Source: Rhodococcus rhodnii (GTDB lineage Bacteria; Actinomycetota; Actinomycetes; Mycobacteriales; Pseudonocardiaceae). From it: 64,000 bases of DNA. Below are positions 44,562-52,730 of this stretch, piece after piece. The position numbers and the translations under genes were made by a program. The stretch covers positions 186,001-250,000 of the forward strand of contig JOAA01000019.1 of NCBI GenBank assembly GCA_000720375.1, in the 5' to 3' direction. The notes beneath the pieces were generated by a model. It had not been told where the DNA came from. It made no database searches and was given only the letters and a program-made list of their open reading frames with translations. Numbering within the stretch: the first letter of the stretch is position 1; every line of letters begins with the position of its first letter.

Positions 44562-44576
44562 TACCCCCTATGGGTA
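44562..44576 (+). promoter_or_regulatory. CsoR-like copper operator
   Basis: TACCCCCTATGGGTA has TACCC/GGGTA half-sites, close to the pseudo-palindrome bound by the copper-sensing repressor CsoR in actinobacteria. It lies 25 bases upstream of the copper chaperone start, where bound repressor would block transcription until Cu(I) is present. No csoR gene is in the window. Confidence 0.6.
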
Positions 44577-44601
44577 AAGACGTGTCGCGAAGGGACCTCG
44601 A

Positions 44602-44805
44602 GTGCAGACCACCTACACCGTCGCCGGCATGACGTGCCAGCACTGCGTCGCATCAGTGACCGAAGAGCTGTCCGAGCTGGATGGCGTCACCGACGTCACA
44701 GTGGACCTGGCCACCGGCGCGGTCACCGTCACCAGTTCCGCGCAGTTGGACGACGTGGCGATCAAAGCCGCCGTTACCGAAGCCGGATACGAGTTGGCCA
44801 GCTAG
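44602..44805 (+). CDS. copZ: Heavy-metal-associated domain protein, copper chaperone (CopZ-like)
   Basis: 67 residues from GTG 44602, with AGGGA six bases upstream. The metal site GMTCQHC (Cys12, Cys15) sits in the first loop of the ferredoxin-like HMA fold, followed by the usual DVTVDLATGAVTVTS and a C-terminal AVTEAGYEL helix. It binds Cu(I) in the cytosol and passes it to a P1B-type ATPase or to CsoR. It is monocistronic here, with no copper ATPase beside it. The operator-like site upstream suggests copper induction. Confidence 0.85.
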   Translation: MQTTYTVAGMTCQHCVASVTEELSELDGVTDVTVDLATGAVTVTSSAQLDDVAIKAAVTEAGYELAS

Positions 44806-45014
44806 AACACGTTCTAATCTTTTGCCGGGAACAAGCGAATCTCATCACCCAGAACAGCGGACAACACCCACTCCCAGCCGTTCACCAGGCAGGGAAACAT
44901 CAAGTGAACAGTTCTCTGGAATTTTTGGGCGCAGACATCTCGCCTACGACAGGTGAGCGTGCAACAATCTAGGAGCTGACACACCCCCGGTCAGCGCCTG
45001 TGGAGATCCCCTCC

Positions 45015-45047
45015 GGCCCCCGCGTTCCTCCCCCTGGCGCGGGGGCC
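45015..45047. terminator. GC-rich hairpin
   Basis: Perfect ten-base arms GGCCCCCGCG (45015-45024) and CGCGGGGGCC (45038-45047) surround a 13-base C-rich loop. It lies 210 bases after the copper chaperone stop and may end that transcript. Confidence 0.5.
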
Positions 45048-45097
45048 TCCGCATCGGTGCTTGCCTCCTTCGTCGGCTTCACACCGGGCCCCCGCGA

Positions 45098-45156
45098 ATT
45101 ATTTTGGAGGGCCGAGCCCCCCAAGCCCCCCACGTACCGGTTCCTTGCGAACCAGC
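45098..45156. repeat. 59-bp repeat, copy B of an inverted pair
   Basis: The reverse complement runs from GCTGGTTCGCAAGGAACC through GGGGGGCTCGGCCCTCC to ATAAT and matches 43474-43532. The two copies lie about 1.57 kb apart in opposite orientation. Confidence 0.75.
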
Positions 45157-45534
45157 GTAGGCGCTTTAACGGGGGACTAACGCGAGTGTTTTGCAATAGC
45201 GCTTTCACGCTTATTGCTAATGATTACGCGCGGTGGTGGAGTTGTTGTTCTGTTGTGTGTGTATTCAAGTTTGTGCACCGATTGGCTGTGCTTGTCGAGC
45301 ACTGCTTTTTCGCGGTGGTTGGTATGGACCTCACCTTATCGGGTGATCACCGTCGGCGTTCACTCGGGGTGTTGACACTGTGCACAGGCGTTGTGATGCG
45401 GCACATGCCGGGTCTTGGCCGTCAGCGCTCGACCTGCAGATACAGACGCCCCAGCTGGCGGATGGTTGCACTCCATCGGTGTGTCGCGGGTCACAGAGCA
45501 TGGCTTCCCGCAACCTAACCGTTATCGTGTCCGG

Positions 45535-45855
45535 GTGCCTTTGCCATCATTGGGACGCAGCCGCAGCAAGAGCGCCAACACCCGGCGCCCGGCAGCCGAC
45601 CAGCTCGCCCCCGACACTGAGCTGGAAAGCTACCTGGCCGCCATCGCGCCCGAGGCCGACGTGGAGACCACCGCGTCCGGCCGCCGCTTCGGCAACGCCG
45701 AGGTCTACCAGCTGCGCCTGTCCCTCATCGCGAATGAGCAGCTCCGTGAGCTGGCCGCGCACCGCCAGACCTCCCCGCACGCACTGGCTCAGGAATGGGT
45801 CATGGAGCGACTGTCGTGGGAAGCCCAGCAGTTGCCGCGGTACCCGCAGAGCTGA
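45535..45855 (+). CDS. Small protein with ribbon-helix-helix-like C-terminus
   Basis: 106 residues from GTG 45535, the only usable start near the conserved part. The first 45 residues are basic and flexible (LGRSRSKSANTRR). The C-terminal half, EVYQLRLSLIANEQLRELAAHRQTSPHALAQEWV, has the strand-helix-turn-helix spacing of ribbon-helix-helix DNA-binding proteins. It may be a small repressor or an antitoxin-like protein, but no toxin lies beside it. A bidirectional terminator separates it from the cold-shock gene. Confidence 0.55.
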   Translation: MPLPSLGRSRSKSANTRRPAADQLAPDTELESYLAAIAPEADVETTASGRRFGNAEVYQLRLSLIANEQLRELAAHRQTSPHALAQEWVMERLSWEAQQLPRYPQS

Positions 45856-45881
45856 GACACAACAACCCCGAGAGAACAACA

Positions 45882-45919
45882 AAGGGCCCTGGACGGCGTG
45901 TAAGTCGTCCAGGGCCCTT
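45882..45919. terminator. Bidirectional terminator hairpin
   Basis: Perfect 14-base arms AAGGGCCCTGGACG (45882-45895) and CGTCCAGGGCCCTT (45906-45919) surround ten bases. It lies between two convergent genes and has A- and T-rich flanks suited to termination in both directions. Confidence 0.85.
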
Positions 45920-45929
45920 CGCTGTCAGG

Positions 45930-46133
45930 TCAGATAGGCCGTACGTTCGTGGCCTGCGGGCCCTTCGTGCCCTGGCCGACCTCGAACTCGACGCGCTGGT
46001 TCTCCTCGAGCGTACGGAAACCCTTGCCCTGGATCTCCGAGTAATGCACGAAGACGTCAGCCTCGCCGCTGTCGACCGCGATGAAGCCGAACCCCTTTTC
46101 CGAGTTGAACCACTTGACAGTGCCCTGAGCCAT
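45930..46133 (-). CDS. Cold-shock protein, CspA family
   Basis: 67 residues, the standard length. [20 protein letters not shown] carries RNP1 (KGFGFI), and RNP2 is VFVHYSEI, the single-stranded nucleic acid-binding surface of the OB fold. A GGAGG lies seven bases before ATG 46133. These proteins melt RNA structure and act as transcription antiterminators or translation helpers. The gene is monocistronic, with a long 5' region. Confidence 0.95.
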   Translation of the reverse strand: MAQGTVKWFNSEKGFGFIAVDSGEADVFVHYSEIQGKGFRTLEENQRVEFEVGQGTKGPQATNVRPI

Positions 46134-46531
46134 ACATCTGCCTCCGTCGCCGGATCAGCTTGGGATTACACCGTGCAATCCCGGGCCGTCCCGGGCGTCG
46201 CCCTTCGCCAACTGCAGCGAGAAAGCAGCACGCCCGCGTTTTGTTCCGCGAGCGTGATGGAGCACGAACACAGAAACTTACGGCCTGCGAGAACGAGCCT
46301 ATCGCCTGCAAACTCGCCGCACTACTGCCTCAATTCACTATCCGCTGGGCCGTTCGTGTGATCCTCCCTCGTTACCGAACGTGCCGATGCGCGCGCTGCC
46401 TGCCACAATCTTTCGGCTGATGACCTTCACGCTCCGCCACCCCGGAAGTGTGATGTGAGTCACAGTGACAGCTTGTCAACGCCGTGACCCAGAACCGCGT
46501 CGTGATGGGTGTGAGGACGGGGGCAAGCACC
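46134..46531. other. Divergent control region between the cold-shock and L,D-transpeptidase genes
   Basis: About 400 bases without a supported gene. The part next to 46134 is the leader of the cold-shock gene. The other end holds a CRP-type palindrome (46449-46464). No other repeat stands out. Confidence 0.6.
46449..46464 (+). promoter_or_regulatory. CRP-family binding site
   Basis: TGTGATGTGAGTCACA is a perfect TGTGA-N6-TCACA inverted repeat, the consensus for cAMP-receptor-type regulators, including actinobacterial Crp/GlxR. It lies 67 bases upstream of the L,D-transpeptidase start and about 315 bases upstream of the cold-shock gene. Confidence 0.6.
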
Positions 46532-47719
46532 ATGACCAATCGACGCGGTTTCAAGCTGATCGCCAGCCTGGCGATCGTTGCGACGCTGGGGTTGACCGCG
46601 TGCAGCGGGGATGAAGGCGCACCGAAGCCCGGAACATCGACAGACACGGGCGTGGCGCCGGCTGCCGCCGTGACCATGCCGACGGTGACGACGCAGCCAG
46701 CCAACGGCGCGACCGACGCGAGCCCGGGCGCAACCGTCCAGGCAGCCGTGGAAAACGGCACTATCAGCGAGATCCGGCTGACCAACCCGGATGGCAAAGA
46801 GGTCAAGGGCGAGCTCGCCGCGGACAAGAAGACGTGGTCCGTGGGTGAGCAGCTCGGCTACGGCAAGACCTACACATGGTCGGGCACCGCGGTGGGCGGC
46901 AACGGCCAGCAGGTGCCGATCAATGGATCTTTCACCACGGTGAAGCCGAAGCGCACCGAGCAGGCTTCGCTGAACGTCGGCGACAACAAGACGTACGGCA
47001 TCGCGATGCCGGTCAAGATCGACTTCAAGAACCCGGTCGCGGACAAGGCATCGGTGGAGAAGGCACTGAAGGTGGAGACCTCGGTGCCGACCGAGGGCGC
47101 GTGGGCCTGGCTGGGCGAGTCCGAGGTGCACTGGCGGCCGAAGGAGTACTGGAAGCCGGACACGAAGGTGACGGTCAGCGCCAAGCTGTACGGCGTTTCG
47201 TTCGGCAATGGCGTGTACGGCAAGAACGACGTCTCGGCGACGTTCAACATCGGGCGGGCGCAGACCGTCGAGGCCAACACCCAGACGAAGCGCCTGATCG
47301 TCCGGCAGAACGGCAACGTGGTGCACGACTTCCCGGCCAGCTATGGCCTCGAGTCCGACCCGGGCCGCGTGACCCCGAGCGGGATCCACGTAGTGATGGA
47401 GAAGCACAACACGTACTCGATGAGCAACCCGCGCTACAACTACGACAACGTTGTTGTCCCGTGGGCAGTGCGCTTCTCCAACCACGGCGAGTTCATCCAC
47501 GGCTACGCGCCTTCGATCCCGGACCAGGGCAAGCGCAACGTCTCGCACGGCTGCGCCAACCTGTCGCCGGCCAACGCGAAGATCTACTTCGACAGCGCGA
47601 TGATCGGTGACCCGGTCGAGGTGACCGGCAGCAGCGTGAAGATGTCCGACACCCAGTTCGACTACTTCGACTGGGCGGTCAGCTGGGACAAGTGGGTCAG
47701 CAAGTCAGCTCTTCGGTGA
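46532..47719 (+). CDS. L,D-transpeptidase lipoprotein (Ig-like plus YkuD)
   Basis: 395 residues from ATG 46532; earlier in-frame starts would spoil the signal sequence. A lipobox LTAC (Cys about 28) anchors it to the membrane. Two Ig-like domains (about 50-250) precede the catalytic YkuD domain, whose conserved motif is HGYAPSIPDQG followed by SHGCANLSPANAKIYF, with the nucleophile Cys in SHGC. The enzyme forms 3-3 cross-links in peptidoglycan, as in mycobacterial LdtMt2, which has the same domain order. A CRP-type site upstream suggests regulation by nutrient state. Confidence 0.9.
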   Translation: MTNRRGFKLIASLAIVATLGLTACSGDEGAPKPGTSTDTGVAPAAAVTMPTVTTQPANGATDASPGATVQAAVENGTISEIRLTNPDGKEVKGELAADKKTWSVGEQLGYGKTYTWSGTAVGGNGQQVPINGSFTTVKPKRTEQASLNVGDNKTYGIAMPVKIDFKNPVADKASVEKALKVETSVPTEGAWAWLGESEVHWRPKEYWKPDTKVTVSAKLYGVSFGNGVYGKNDVSATFNIGRAQTVEANTQTKRLIVRQNGNVVHDFPASYGLESDPGRVTPSGIHVVMEKHNTYSMSNPRYNYDNVVVPWAVRFSNHGEFIHGYAPSIPDQGKRNVSHGCANLSPANAKIYFDSAMIGDPVEVTGSSVKMSDTQFDYFDWAVSWDKWVSKSALR

Positions 47720-49720
47720 CGACCGCACGTTGAGAACGGTGGCTGCCCAGCCGGGCAGCCACCAGTTCCATTTCCCCATCGTCGCGACGACCGCGGGCAC
47801 GAGCATCGAGCGGATCAGCGTCGCGTCGATCAGGATCCCCAGTCCCACAGCGGATGCGAAGATCGCGACGTCCAGTTCGCCGCCGGTGGCCATGGACGCG
47901 AACGAGAAGAACAAGATCAGTGCCGCGCACGTCACCAGCCGTCCGGTCTTGCTGACCCCATGGATGACGGCATGGCGCGTTGATCCGGTGCGGTCGTACT
48001 CCTCCCGCATGCTGGCCAGGATGAAGACCTCATAGTCCATTGACAGGCCGTAGAGGAACGCGAACACGGTCACCGGGATGAAGGTGCCGACCGCGCCGTC
48101 CGGCTGGATTCCCAGCACAGCTTCGGTTCCCCAGCCCCATTGCCACAGGATCACGGTCGCGCCCAGCACCGCGCCCAGCGACAACAGGTTCATCGCGATC
48201 GCCTTGAGCGGCAGGATGATCGACCGGAACGCCCTGGCCAGCATGACGAACGTGATCACCGCGATCAGCCCGAGCATCCAGGGAAAGGCGCGATACGTCA
48301 CGTCCACGTAGTCGATCTGCTGGGTGACGTTGCCGCCGACCAGGACTCCGTCCGGCACCGCGGCCCTGACCCGGCGAATCGTGTCCTTGCCGCCTTCCGA
48401 GCCCCCTTCCCCGAACGGCAACACTGTTACCAAGCCGTCCCGAGCCGTGACGGCGTAAACACCAGGCAGGGAACGCAAAGTCTCGTCGACTCCGGTGACA
48501 CCGGGCGGGACGTAGACGTCGAAAGCGGTCAGGACGCCGGTGGGAATTCCGGCTTGCGTCAAGGCAATCAGGCCGTCATGGCCGTTTCCGGATCGCGCGA
48601 GATTGTCCGTGGTCGGCACGTTGAGGTTGATGCCAAGTGCGGCAATGGACAACGCTACGAGCACGCCTGTGGCGGAAATCAAGGCGAGCCAACGATGTTT
48701 GACGATTGTCGCCGCCCATTTCGCCCACGCGGCGCTTTCCTTTTCCGGCTTGGCTTTCGTGAGCAGGAGTGGAAGCACTGTCAGTGATACCAACGCACTT
48801 GCGGCCGTCACGATCATGCCGCCGATGCCAAGGCTGCGCATGATCGGAACGGGCAGCACGATCATTGCCAGCAAACCGATCGCGACCGCTCCGCTGGAGA
48901 ACACGATCGCGTGCCCTGCCGTGGCCATCGCCCGATGGACGTCACCTTCCTCGCGCCACCGGGTGACCAGGATGAGTGCGTAGTCGATGGCGATTCCCAG
49001 GCCGAACAACGGGATCATCGTCAACGTCGTCTCGTGGATGTCGATCACCAGGCTGGCCACCAGCAGGCCGATGAACGACACGGGCAACGCGACCAGCGCG
49101 GTGAGCAGCGGCACGAACGCGAGCACGGATCGGAACACCCAGGCCAGGATGACGATCGCGGCGCCGATCGTGATCAACAGCTTGACCGGGACGTTGAGCC
49201 CGCCGGTGTCGGCGCCGGTGGCGAGCGAATCGAGGCCGGTGACGTGCAGCGTGCTGCCCGGTGGCAGGAGCGGCCGCATGATCGCGTCGATCGCCGTGTC
49301 TAGTTCGGAACCCTCGCCCAACGCGCTGCCGGGAATGCCGCCCTGTTCCACGGGTCCCCCGAAGACCAGCCCGAATGTGGTCTGGCCGCTGACAAACCGG
49401 CTATCACCTGTGTTGGCGTACGAAGCAACGCGGCTCTTGGTCTGTTGTGCGACGGCATCGAAGGCCGGTCCGACATCTTGGGCGGTTGCGCCCTGAGGCA
49501 ACGTGATGACCGGGACGAACGGCCGTTCGTAGCCGCCTGTCCCGTAGGTCTGCAGGATCTTCTGGTTGGCCTCGTAGCCGGGCAGGCCCGGGTAGGCGTT
49601 GCGCTCGGAGACGTTCGGCAACAGCAGCGCCAACGCCGCCCCGCCGAGCAGCACGACACCGACCGTGAGCCAGCCGACCAAGCGTTTGTGCGCGAGGACG
49701 TAGCGTGACAGCTTTTCCAT
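47705..49720 (-). CDS. MmpL/RND-family transporter
   Basis: 671 residues from ATG 49720 (MEKLSRYVLAHKRLVGWL); GTG 49783 is possible but would start next to the palindromic motif at 49787. Two halves each have a large extracytoplasmic domain followed by a membrane bundle. The MMPL hallmark VFGLG-type segment FGLGIAIDYALILVTRWREE and the second GLSMDYEVFILASMREEYDR carry the proton-relay Asp-Tyr pairs. Such transporters export lipids, glycolipids or drugs. It is divergent from a two-component system that may control it. The 3' end overlaps the convergent transpeptidase gene by 15 bp. Confidence 0.85.
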   Translation of the reverse strand: MEKLSRYVLAHKRLVGWLTVGVVLLGGAALALLLPNVSERNAYPGLPGYEANQKILQTYGTGGYERPFVPVITLPQGATAQDVGPAFDAVAQQTKSRVASYANTGDSRFVSGQTTFGLVFGGPVEQGGIPGSALGEGSELDTAIDAIMRPLLPPGSTLHVTGLDSLATGADTGGLNVPVKLLITIGAAIVILAWVFRSVLAFVPLLTALVALPVSFIGLLVASLVIDIHETTLTMIPLFGLGIAIDYALILVTRWREEGDVHRAMATAGHAIVFSSGAVAIGLLAMIVLPVPIMRSLGIGGMIVTAASALVSLTVLPLLLTKAKPEKESAAWAKWAATIVKHRWLALISATGVLVALSIAALGINLNVPTTDNLARSGNGHDGLIALTQAGIPTGVLTAFDVYVPPGVTGVDETLRSLPGVYAVTARDGLVTVLPFGEGGSEGGKDTIRRVRAAVPDGVLVGGNVTQQIDYVDVTYRAFPWMLGLIAVITFVMLARAFRSIILPLKAIAMNLLSLGAVLGATVILWQWGWGTEAVLGIQPDGAVGTFIPVTVFAFLYGLSMDYEVFILASMREEYDRTGSTRHAVIHGVSKTGRLVTCAALILFFSFASMATGGELDVAIFASAVGLGILIDATLIRSMLVPAVVATMGKWNWWLPGWAATVLNVRSSPKS

Positions 49721-49760
49721 GCCGTACAGGCCACCAAGCCGGTCTTCAGGGGCTCTGCCG

Positions 49761-49799
49761 GAGTTCTGGGAGTTCGCTGTCACAGAGTTCTTTAAGAAC
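49761..49799. promoter_or_regulatory. GAGTTC direct repeats with a GTTCTTTAAGAAC palindrome
   Basis: GAGTTC occurs at 49761, 49770 and 49785; the last copy opens a palindrome (49787-49799, arms GTTCTT/AAGAAC). The cluster lies between the transporter start and the response-regulator start (49821). Direct repeats of this kind are typical sites for OmpR/PhoB-type regulators. Confidence 0.45.
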
Positions 49800-49820
49800 G
49801 GCCTGGCAGACTCCAGCCGT

Positions 49821-50489
49821 ATGGGGCGGATCCTGGTGGTCGACGACGAGCATTACCTTGCCGACCTGGTGGCCACCGCGTTGCGGTACGAGGGGTTCGA
49901 GACCGCGATCGCGGGCACCGGGCGGGAGGCGGGCGAACTGGTGGCGTCGTTCGAGCCCGACCTGATCGTGCTGGACGTGATGCTGCCGGACGGCTCCGGC
50001 ATCGACATCTGCCGCAAGCTGCGGCGTACCGGCTGCCTGGCGCCGGTGGTGTTCCTGACGGCGCGGGACGCGACCGAGGACAAGATCGCCGGACTGACCG
50101 TCGGCGGGGATGACTACGTCACGAAACCGTTCAGCCTCGAGGAACTCGTCCTGCGCGTGCAGGCCGTGTTGCGGAGGACCAAAGGTGACACGAAGGTCCT
50201 GCGCTTCGCGGACCTGGAGATCAACGAGGACGCGCATGAGGTCCGTCGGCACGGCGAACTGATCGACCTGACGCCGACCGAGTTCAAACTGCTGCGTTTC
50301 CTGGTCGTGCACGCGGGAAAAGTGCTGTCGAAACGGCAAATTCTCGACCACGTCTGGGAATATGACTTCAACGGCAACGACGGTGTCGTGCAGACGTACG
50401 TGTCCTACTTGCGGCGCAAGGTGGACGCGTTCGATCCGCCGCTCATCCATACGATCCCCCGGATCGGCTACATCGTGCGGGTGCGCTGA
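49821..50489 (+). CDS. OmpR/PhoB-family response regulator
   Basis: 222 residues from ATG 49821. The receiver has the acidic pair DDE (residues 8-10), the phospho-acceptor Asp52 in LIVLDVMLPDGSG, and Lys in DDYVTKPF (about 102). The winged-helix effector domain (about 128-222) ends with the recognition helix region GNDGVVQTYVSYLRRKVDAF and the wing IHTIPRIGYIVRVR. It is coupled to its kinase by a TGATG overlap and is divergent from the MmpL gene, its probable target. Confidence 0.93.
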   Translation: MGRILVVDDEHYLADLVATALRYEGFETAIAGTGREAGELVASFEPDLIVLDVMLPDGSGIDICRKLRRTGCLAPVVFLTARDATEDKIAGLTVGGDDYVTKPFSLEELVLRVQAVLRRTKGDTKVLRFADLEINEDAHEVRRHGELIDLTPTEFKLLRFLVVHAGKVLSKRQILDHVWEYDFNGNDGVVQTYVSYLRRKVDAFDPPLIHTIPRIGYIVRVR

Positions 50490-51583
50490 TGTCGCTGCGT
50501 ACTCGTCTTATCCTCAGCGTGCTCGGGCTGCTGGCCCTCGGCCTCTTCATCGCGTTGGGTGCGACATGGGGTGCCTTGCAGGACTGGAAAACCACCCGTT
50601 CCGCGGAGGAGTTGCTGTCGCGGTCGTTGAACGTGGCCTTCATTTCCGGCGGTGTCGCGCTGCTCGCGGTCGGTGTGCTTTCGTGGCACGTGGTACGCCG
50701 GGGTCTGCGGCCGTTGGACGACATCGCTGACACCGCGGCGGAAATCGGCTCCGGTGACCTGTCCCGGCGGGTGCCGTCCGCTCCTGCGAACACCGAGATC
50801 GGCAAGCTTTCGGTTGCGTTGAACGGAATGTTGTCGCGGCTGGAGGCGTCCGAGGACCGGCTGCGGCGGTTCATCGCCGACGCGTCGCACGAGCTGCGGA
50901 CGCCGATCGCCACGATCCGCGGCCATGCCGAGCTTTTCCGGCGTGGCGCGGCTTCCCGGCCGGACGACCTCGCCAAGGTGATGCGGCGGATCGAGTCCGA
51001 GGCGGCCCGGATGGGCGAACTCGTCGACGAACTGTTGCTGCTCGCCCGGCTGGATCAGGGGCGGCCGTTGGAAAGCGCCCCGGTCGACCTGTCGGCGTTG
51101 GCGGCCGATGCGGTCGCCGATGCGCTGGCGACGGATCCCGGACGGGAGATCACCCTGGATGCCTTGCCGGTGACGGTCCTCGGAGATTCGTTGCGGTTGC
51201 GACAGGTTTTGGGGAATCTGCTGTCCAACGTCTTGCAGCACACGACTTCTTCGGCTCACGTCCGCGCTGTTCCTGTTGGTGCGTGGGCGGTTGTCGAGGT
51301 GCATGACACCGGTCCGGGGATCGCTGACGTCGAGCGGGTTTTCGAGCGCTTCTATCGGGCCGCAGAGTCCCGGACGCATGGCGGCGCCGGCCTCGGACTG
51401 TCTATTGTGGCCGCTGTCGTCGAGGCGCACGGCGGCCACGTAACGGTTTCCTCAGAGCTTGGCAAGGGCAGCACGTTCACGGTTTCGCTGCCACACCAGG
51501 ACGACGATGACAACGAGGGAACCGACGGTCGCCAGGATGAAGCGGGCGTAGACGTTGACCGGATACCAGGCCGGGAACGCTGA
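50489..51583 (+). CDS. Sensor histidine kinase
   Basis: 364 residues; two membrane segments (about 8-28 and 50-66) with only about 20 residues between them, so the external sensing part is minimal. HAMP (about 68-120), HisKA with phospho-acceptor His134 in DASHELRTP, and an HATPase domain with the N-box NLLSNVLQHT, DTGPGIADVE and GGAGLGLSIV follow. The very short loop suggests intramembrane sensing of envelope stress. The last 40 or so residues are acidic and lie over the convergent gene, overlapping by 132 bp. Confidence 0.9.
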   Translation: MSLRTRLILSVLGLLALGLFIALGATWGALQDWKTTRSAEELLSRSLNVAFISGGVALLAVGVLSWHVVRRGLRPLDDIADTAAEIGSGDLSRRVPSAPANTEIGKLSVALNGMLSRLEASEDRLRRFIADASHELRTPIATIRGHAELFRRGAASRPDDLAKVMRRIESEAARMGELVDELLLLARLDQGRPLESAPVDLSALAADAVADALATDPGREITLDALPVTVLGDSLRLRQVLGNLLSNVLQHTTSSAHVRAVPVGAWAVVEVHDTGPGIADVERVFERFYRAAESRTHGGAGLGLSIVAAVVEAHGGHVTVSSELGKGSTFTVSLPHQDDDDNEGTDGRQDEAGVDVDRIPGRER

Positions 51584-51967
51584 CTTCGCCGCCGCCACGA
51601 GCGCGGGCACGTCGACGGTCGTGTTTTCCAGGTAGGACTGCACGCTGCTTTCGATGAAGACTTGGGCGGCCATGATCGTCGCCCCGAGGACGATCAGGAT
51701 CGGGTGCACGACCAACGAGATGACCCGGTTGCCCTTCAGCGCAAGGATTGCGAGCCCGATCGCGATCAGGATCGGTAAGACGATGTTCAGCGCGTTCTCG
51801 TCGAACGCGAGGCCGTGGTCGGCGAGGTAGGTCGCCGGGAAACCTTGGCGCTGAATTTCCGCGAGGCCTCTTTCTTGCGCCTCTGGACCGAAGACCGCGC
51901 CGCAGATCGCCGAGATGAAGAACGTGCCCGCCAACAGCAGCTGAATGGTCGTGACCAGGCGTTTCAT
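51452..51967 (-). CDS. Small membrane protein of unknown function, target of the adjacent TetR
   Basis: 171 residues from ATG 51967, preceded by GGGGGTG. Four hydrophobic segments (about 5-25, 58-78, 85-105, 145-163) and a polar loop with FPAWYPVNVYARFI are visible. The first part (residues 30-55) may lie outside the membrane. No named family is recognised. The promoter region contains two operator sites shared with the divergent TetR gene, so expression is probably repressed by it. The 3' end overlaps the histidine kinase gene by 132 bp. Confidence 0.75.
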   Translation of the reverse strand: MKRLVTTIQLLLAGTFFISAICGAVFGPEAQERGLAEIQRQGFPATYLADHGLAFDENALNIVLPILIAIGLAILALKGNRVISLVVHPILIVLGATIMAAQVFIESSVQSYLENTTVDVPALVAAAKSAFPAWYPVNVYARFILATVGSLVVIVVLVWQRNRERAALAKL

Positions 51968-51985
51968 TATGCACCCCCATCGACT

Positions 51986-52038
51986 TGAACTTTGTACAAG
52001 TTCACCGTAGGGCACGACTTGAACTTTGTGCAAGTACA
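51986..52038. promoter_or_regulatory. Two tandem operators of the TetR regulator
   Basis: TGAACTTTGTACAAGTTCA (51986-52004) and TGAACTTTGTGCAAGTACA (52020-52038) are near-palindromes 34 bp apart, filling the gap between the divergent membrane-protein and TetR starts. The first is the better palindrome. The second ends nine bases before the TetR start codon. Autorepression and repression of the neighbour follow from this layout. Confidence 0.8.
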
Positions 52039-52046
52039 CTTCCGGC

Positions 52047-52730
52047 ATGCCACGAGAGACGCTCACCAAGGAGCAGATCGTCCGAACGGCGATCGACCTG
52101 CTGGACTCCGAAGGCCTGGCCGGGCTGAACATGCGCAACCTGGGCGCTCGGCTGAACTCCGCGGCGACGGCCGTCTACTGGCACGTGAAGAGCAAGGACA
52201 ACCTCGTGATCCTCGCCGGGGATGAGGTGTGGCGGGAGATCTCGCTTCCCGCGACAGAGCCTTGGCGGGAAGCGGCATCATCGATGGCACATGGGTTGTA
52301 CTCGATGCTCACTCGCCACCCGTGGTTAGTGACGTGCATGAGTACCCATCCGATTCACGGCCCAGGCAAGATGCGGCATGACGATCACGCTCTCGCGGTT
52401 TACGAGGCCGCCGGGTTCGTAGGCACGGATGCCGATTGGGCACTGAGCACGGTTTTCTTGTTCGTGCTCGGGCAGGCGATGGGTCACGCCGCCCAGGTCG
52501 AGGCGGACCTTCGGGCGCAACGGGACGGGAAATCCGCGGATGTCAGCGCCGAGGTGGTTGCGCTCGCGCAGCAGTTCCCGCGGTTGAAGGCGCGGCTGGA
52601 GACGTATGCCGATGAGCCGGACCGAAGCTTCGAGTTCGGCCTCGAAACAATCCTCGACGGCCTCGAAACCCGCCTCCTGAATGGCGGACTCCACAGCGTC
52701 GCAAGTACGGACAAGACTCACATCTCGTGA
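52047..52730 (+). CDS. TetR-family transcriptional regulator with TetR_C domain
   Basis: 227 residues from ATG 52047. The helix-turn-helix is at about residues 5-50 (LTKEQIVRTAIDLLDSEGLAGLNMRNLGARLNSAATAVYWHVKSKDNL), and the all-helical ligand-binding part is of the tetracycline-repressor C type. Two operators lie immediately upstream. There is no clear Shine-Dalgarno, so the mRNA may be leaderless or have a short leader. It is followed without a gap by a pentapeptide-repeat gene (GTGA overlap), so the two proteins are made together. Confidence 0.9.
   Translation: MPRETLTKEQIVRTAIDLLDSEGLAGLNMRNLGARLNSAATAVYWHVKSKDNLVILAGDEVWREISLPATEPWREAASSMAHGLYSMLTRHPWLVTCMSTHPIHGPGKMRHDDHALAVYEAAGFVGTDADWALSTVFLFVLGQAMGHAAQVEADLRAQRDGKSADVSAEVVALAQQFPRLKARLETYADEPDRSFEFGLETILDGLETRLLNGGLHSVASTDKTHIS

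Larger units (their letters stand above)
44806..45534. other. 0.73-kb stretch without a supported gene
   Basis: The region carries a strong GC hairpin (45015-45047), the second copy of the 59-bp repeat (45098-45156) and a lower-GC part (about 45185-45330) with no clear coding signal. A long frame from 45000 has atypical composition for this genome and includes both repeats, so it was not accepted. Confidence 0.55.

Noticed and set aside
45000..45518. 172-codon plus-strand frame after copZ
   Set aside because: It contains the GC hairpin and the 59-bp repeat, and has no recognisable fold or ribosome-binding site.
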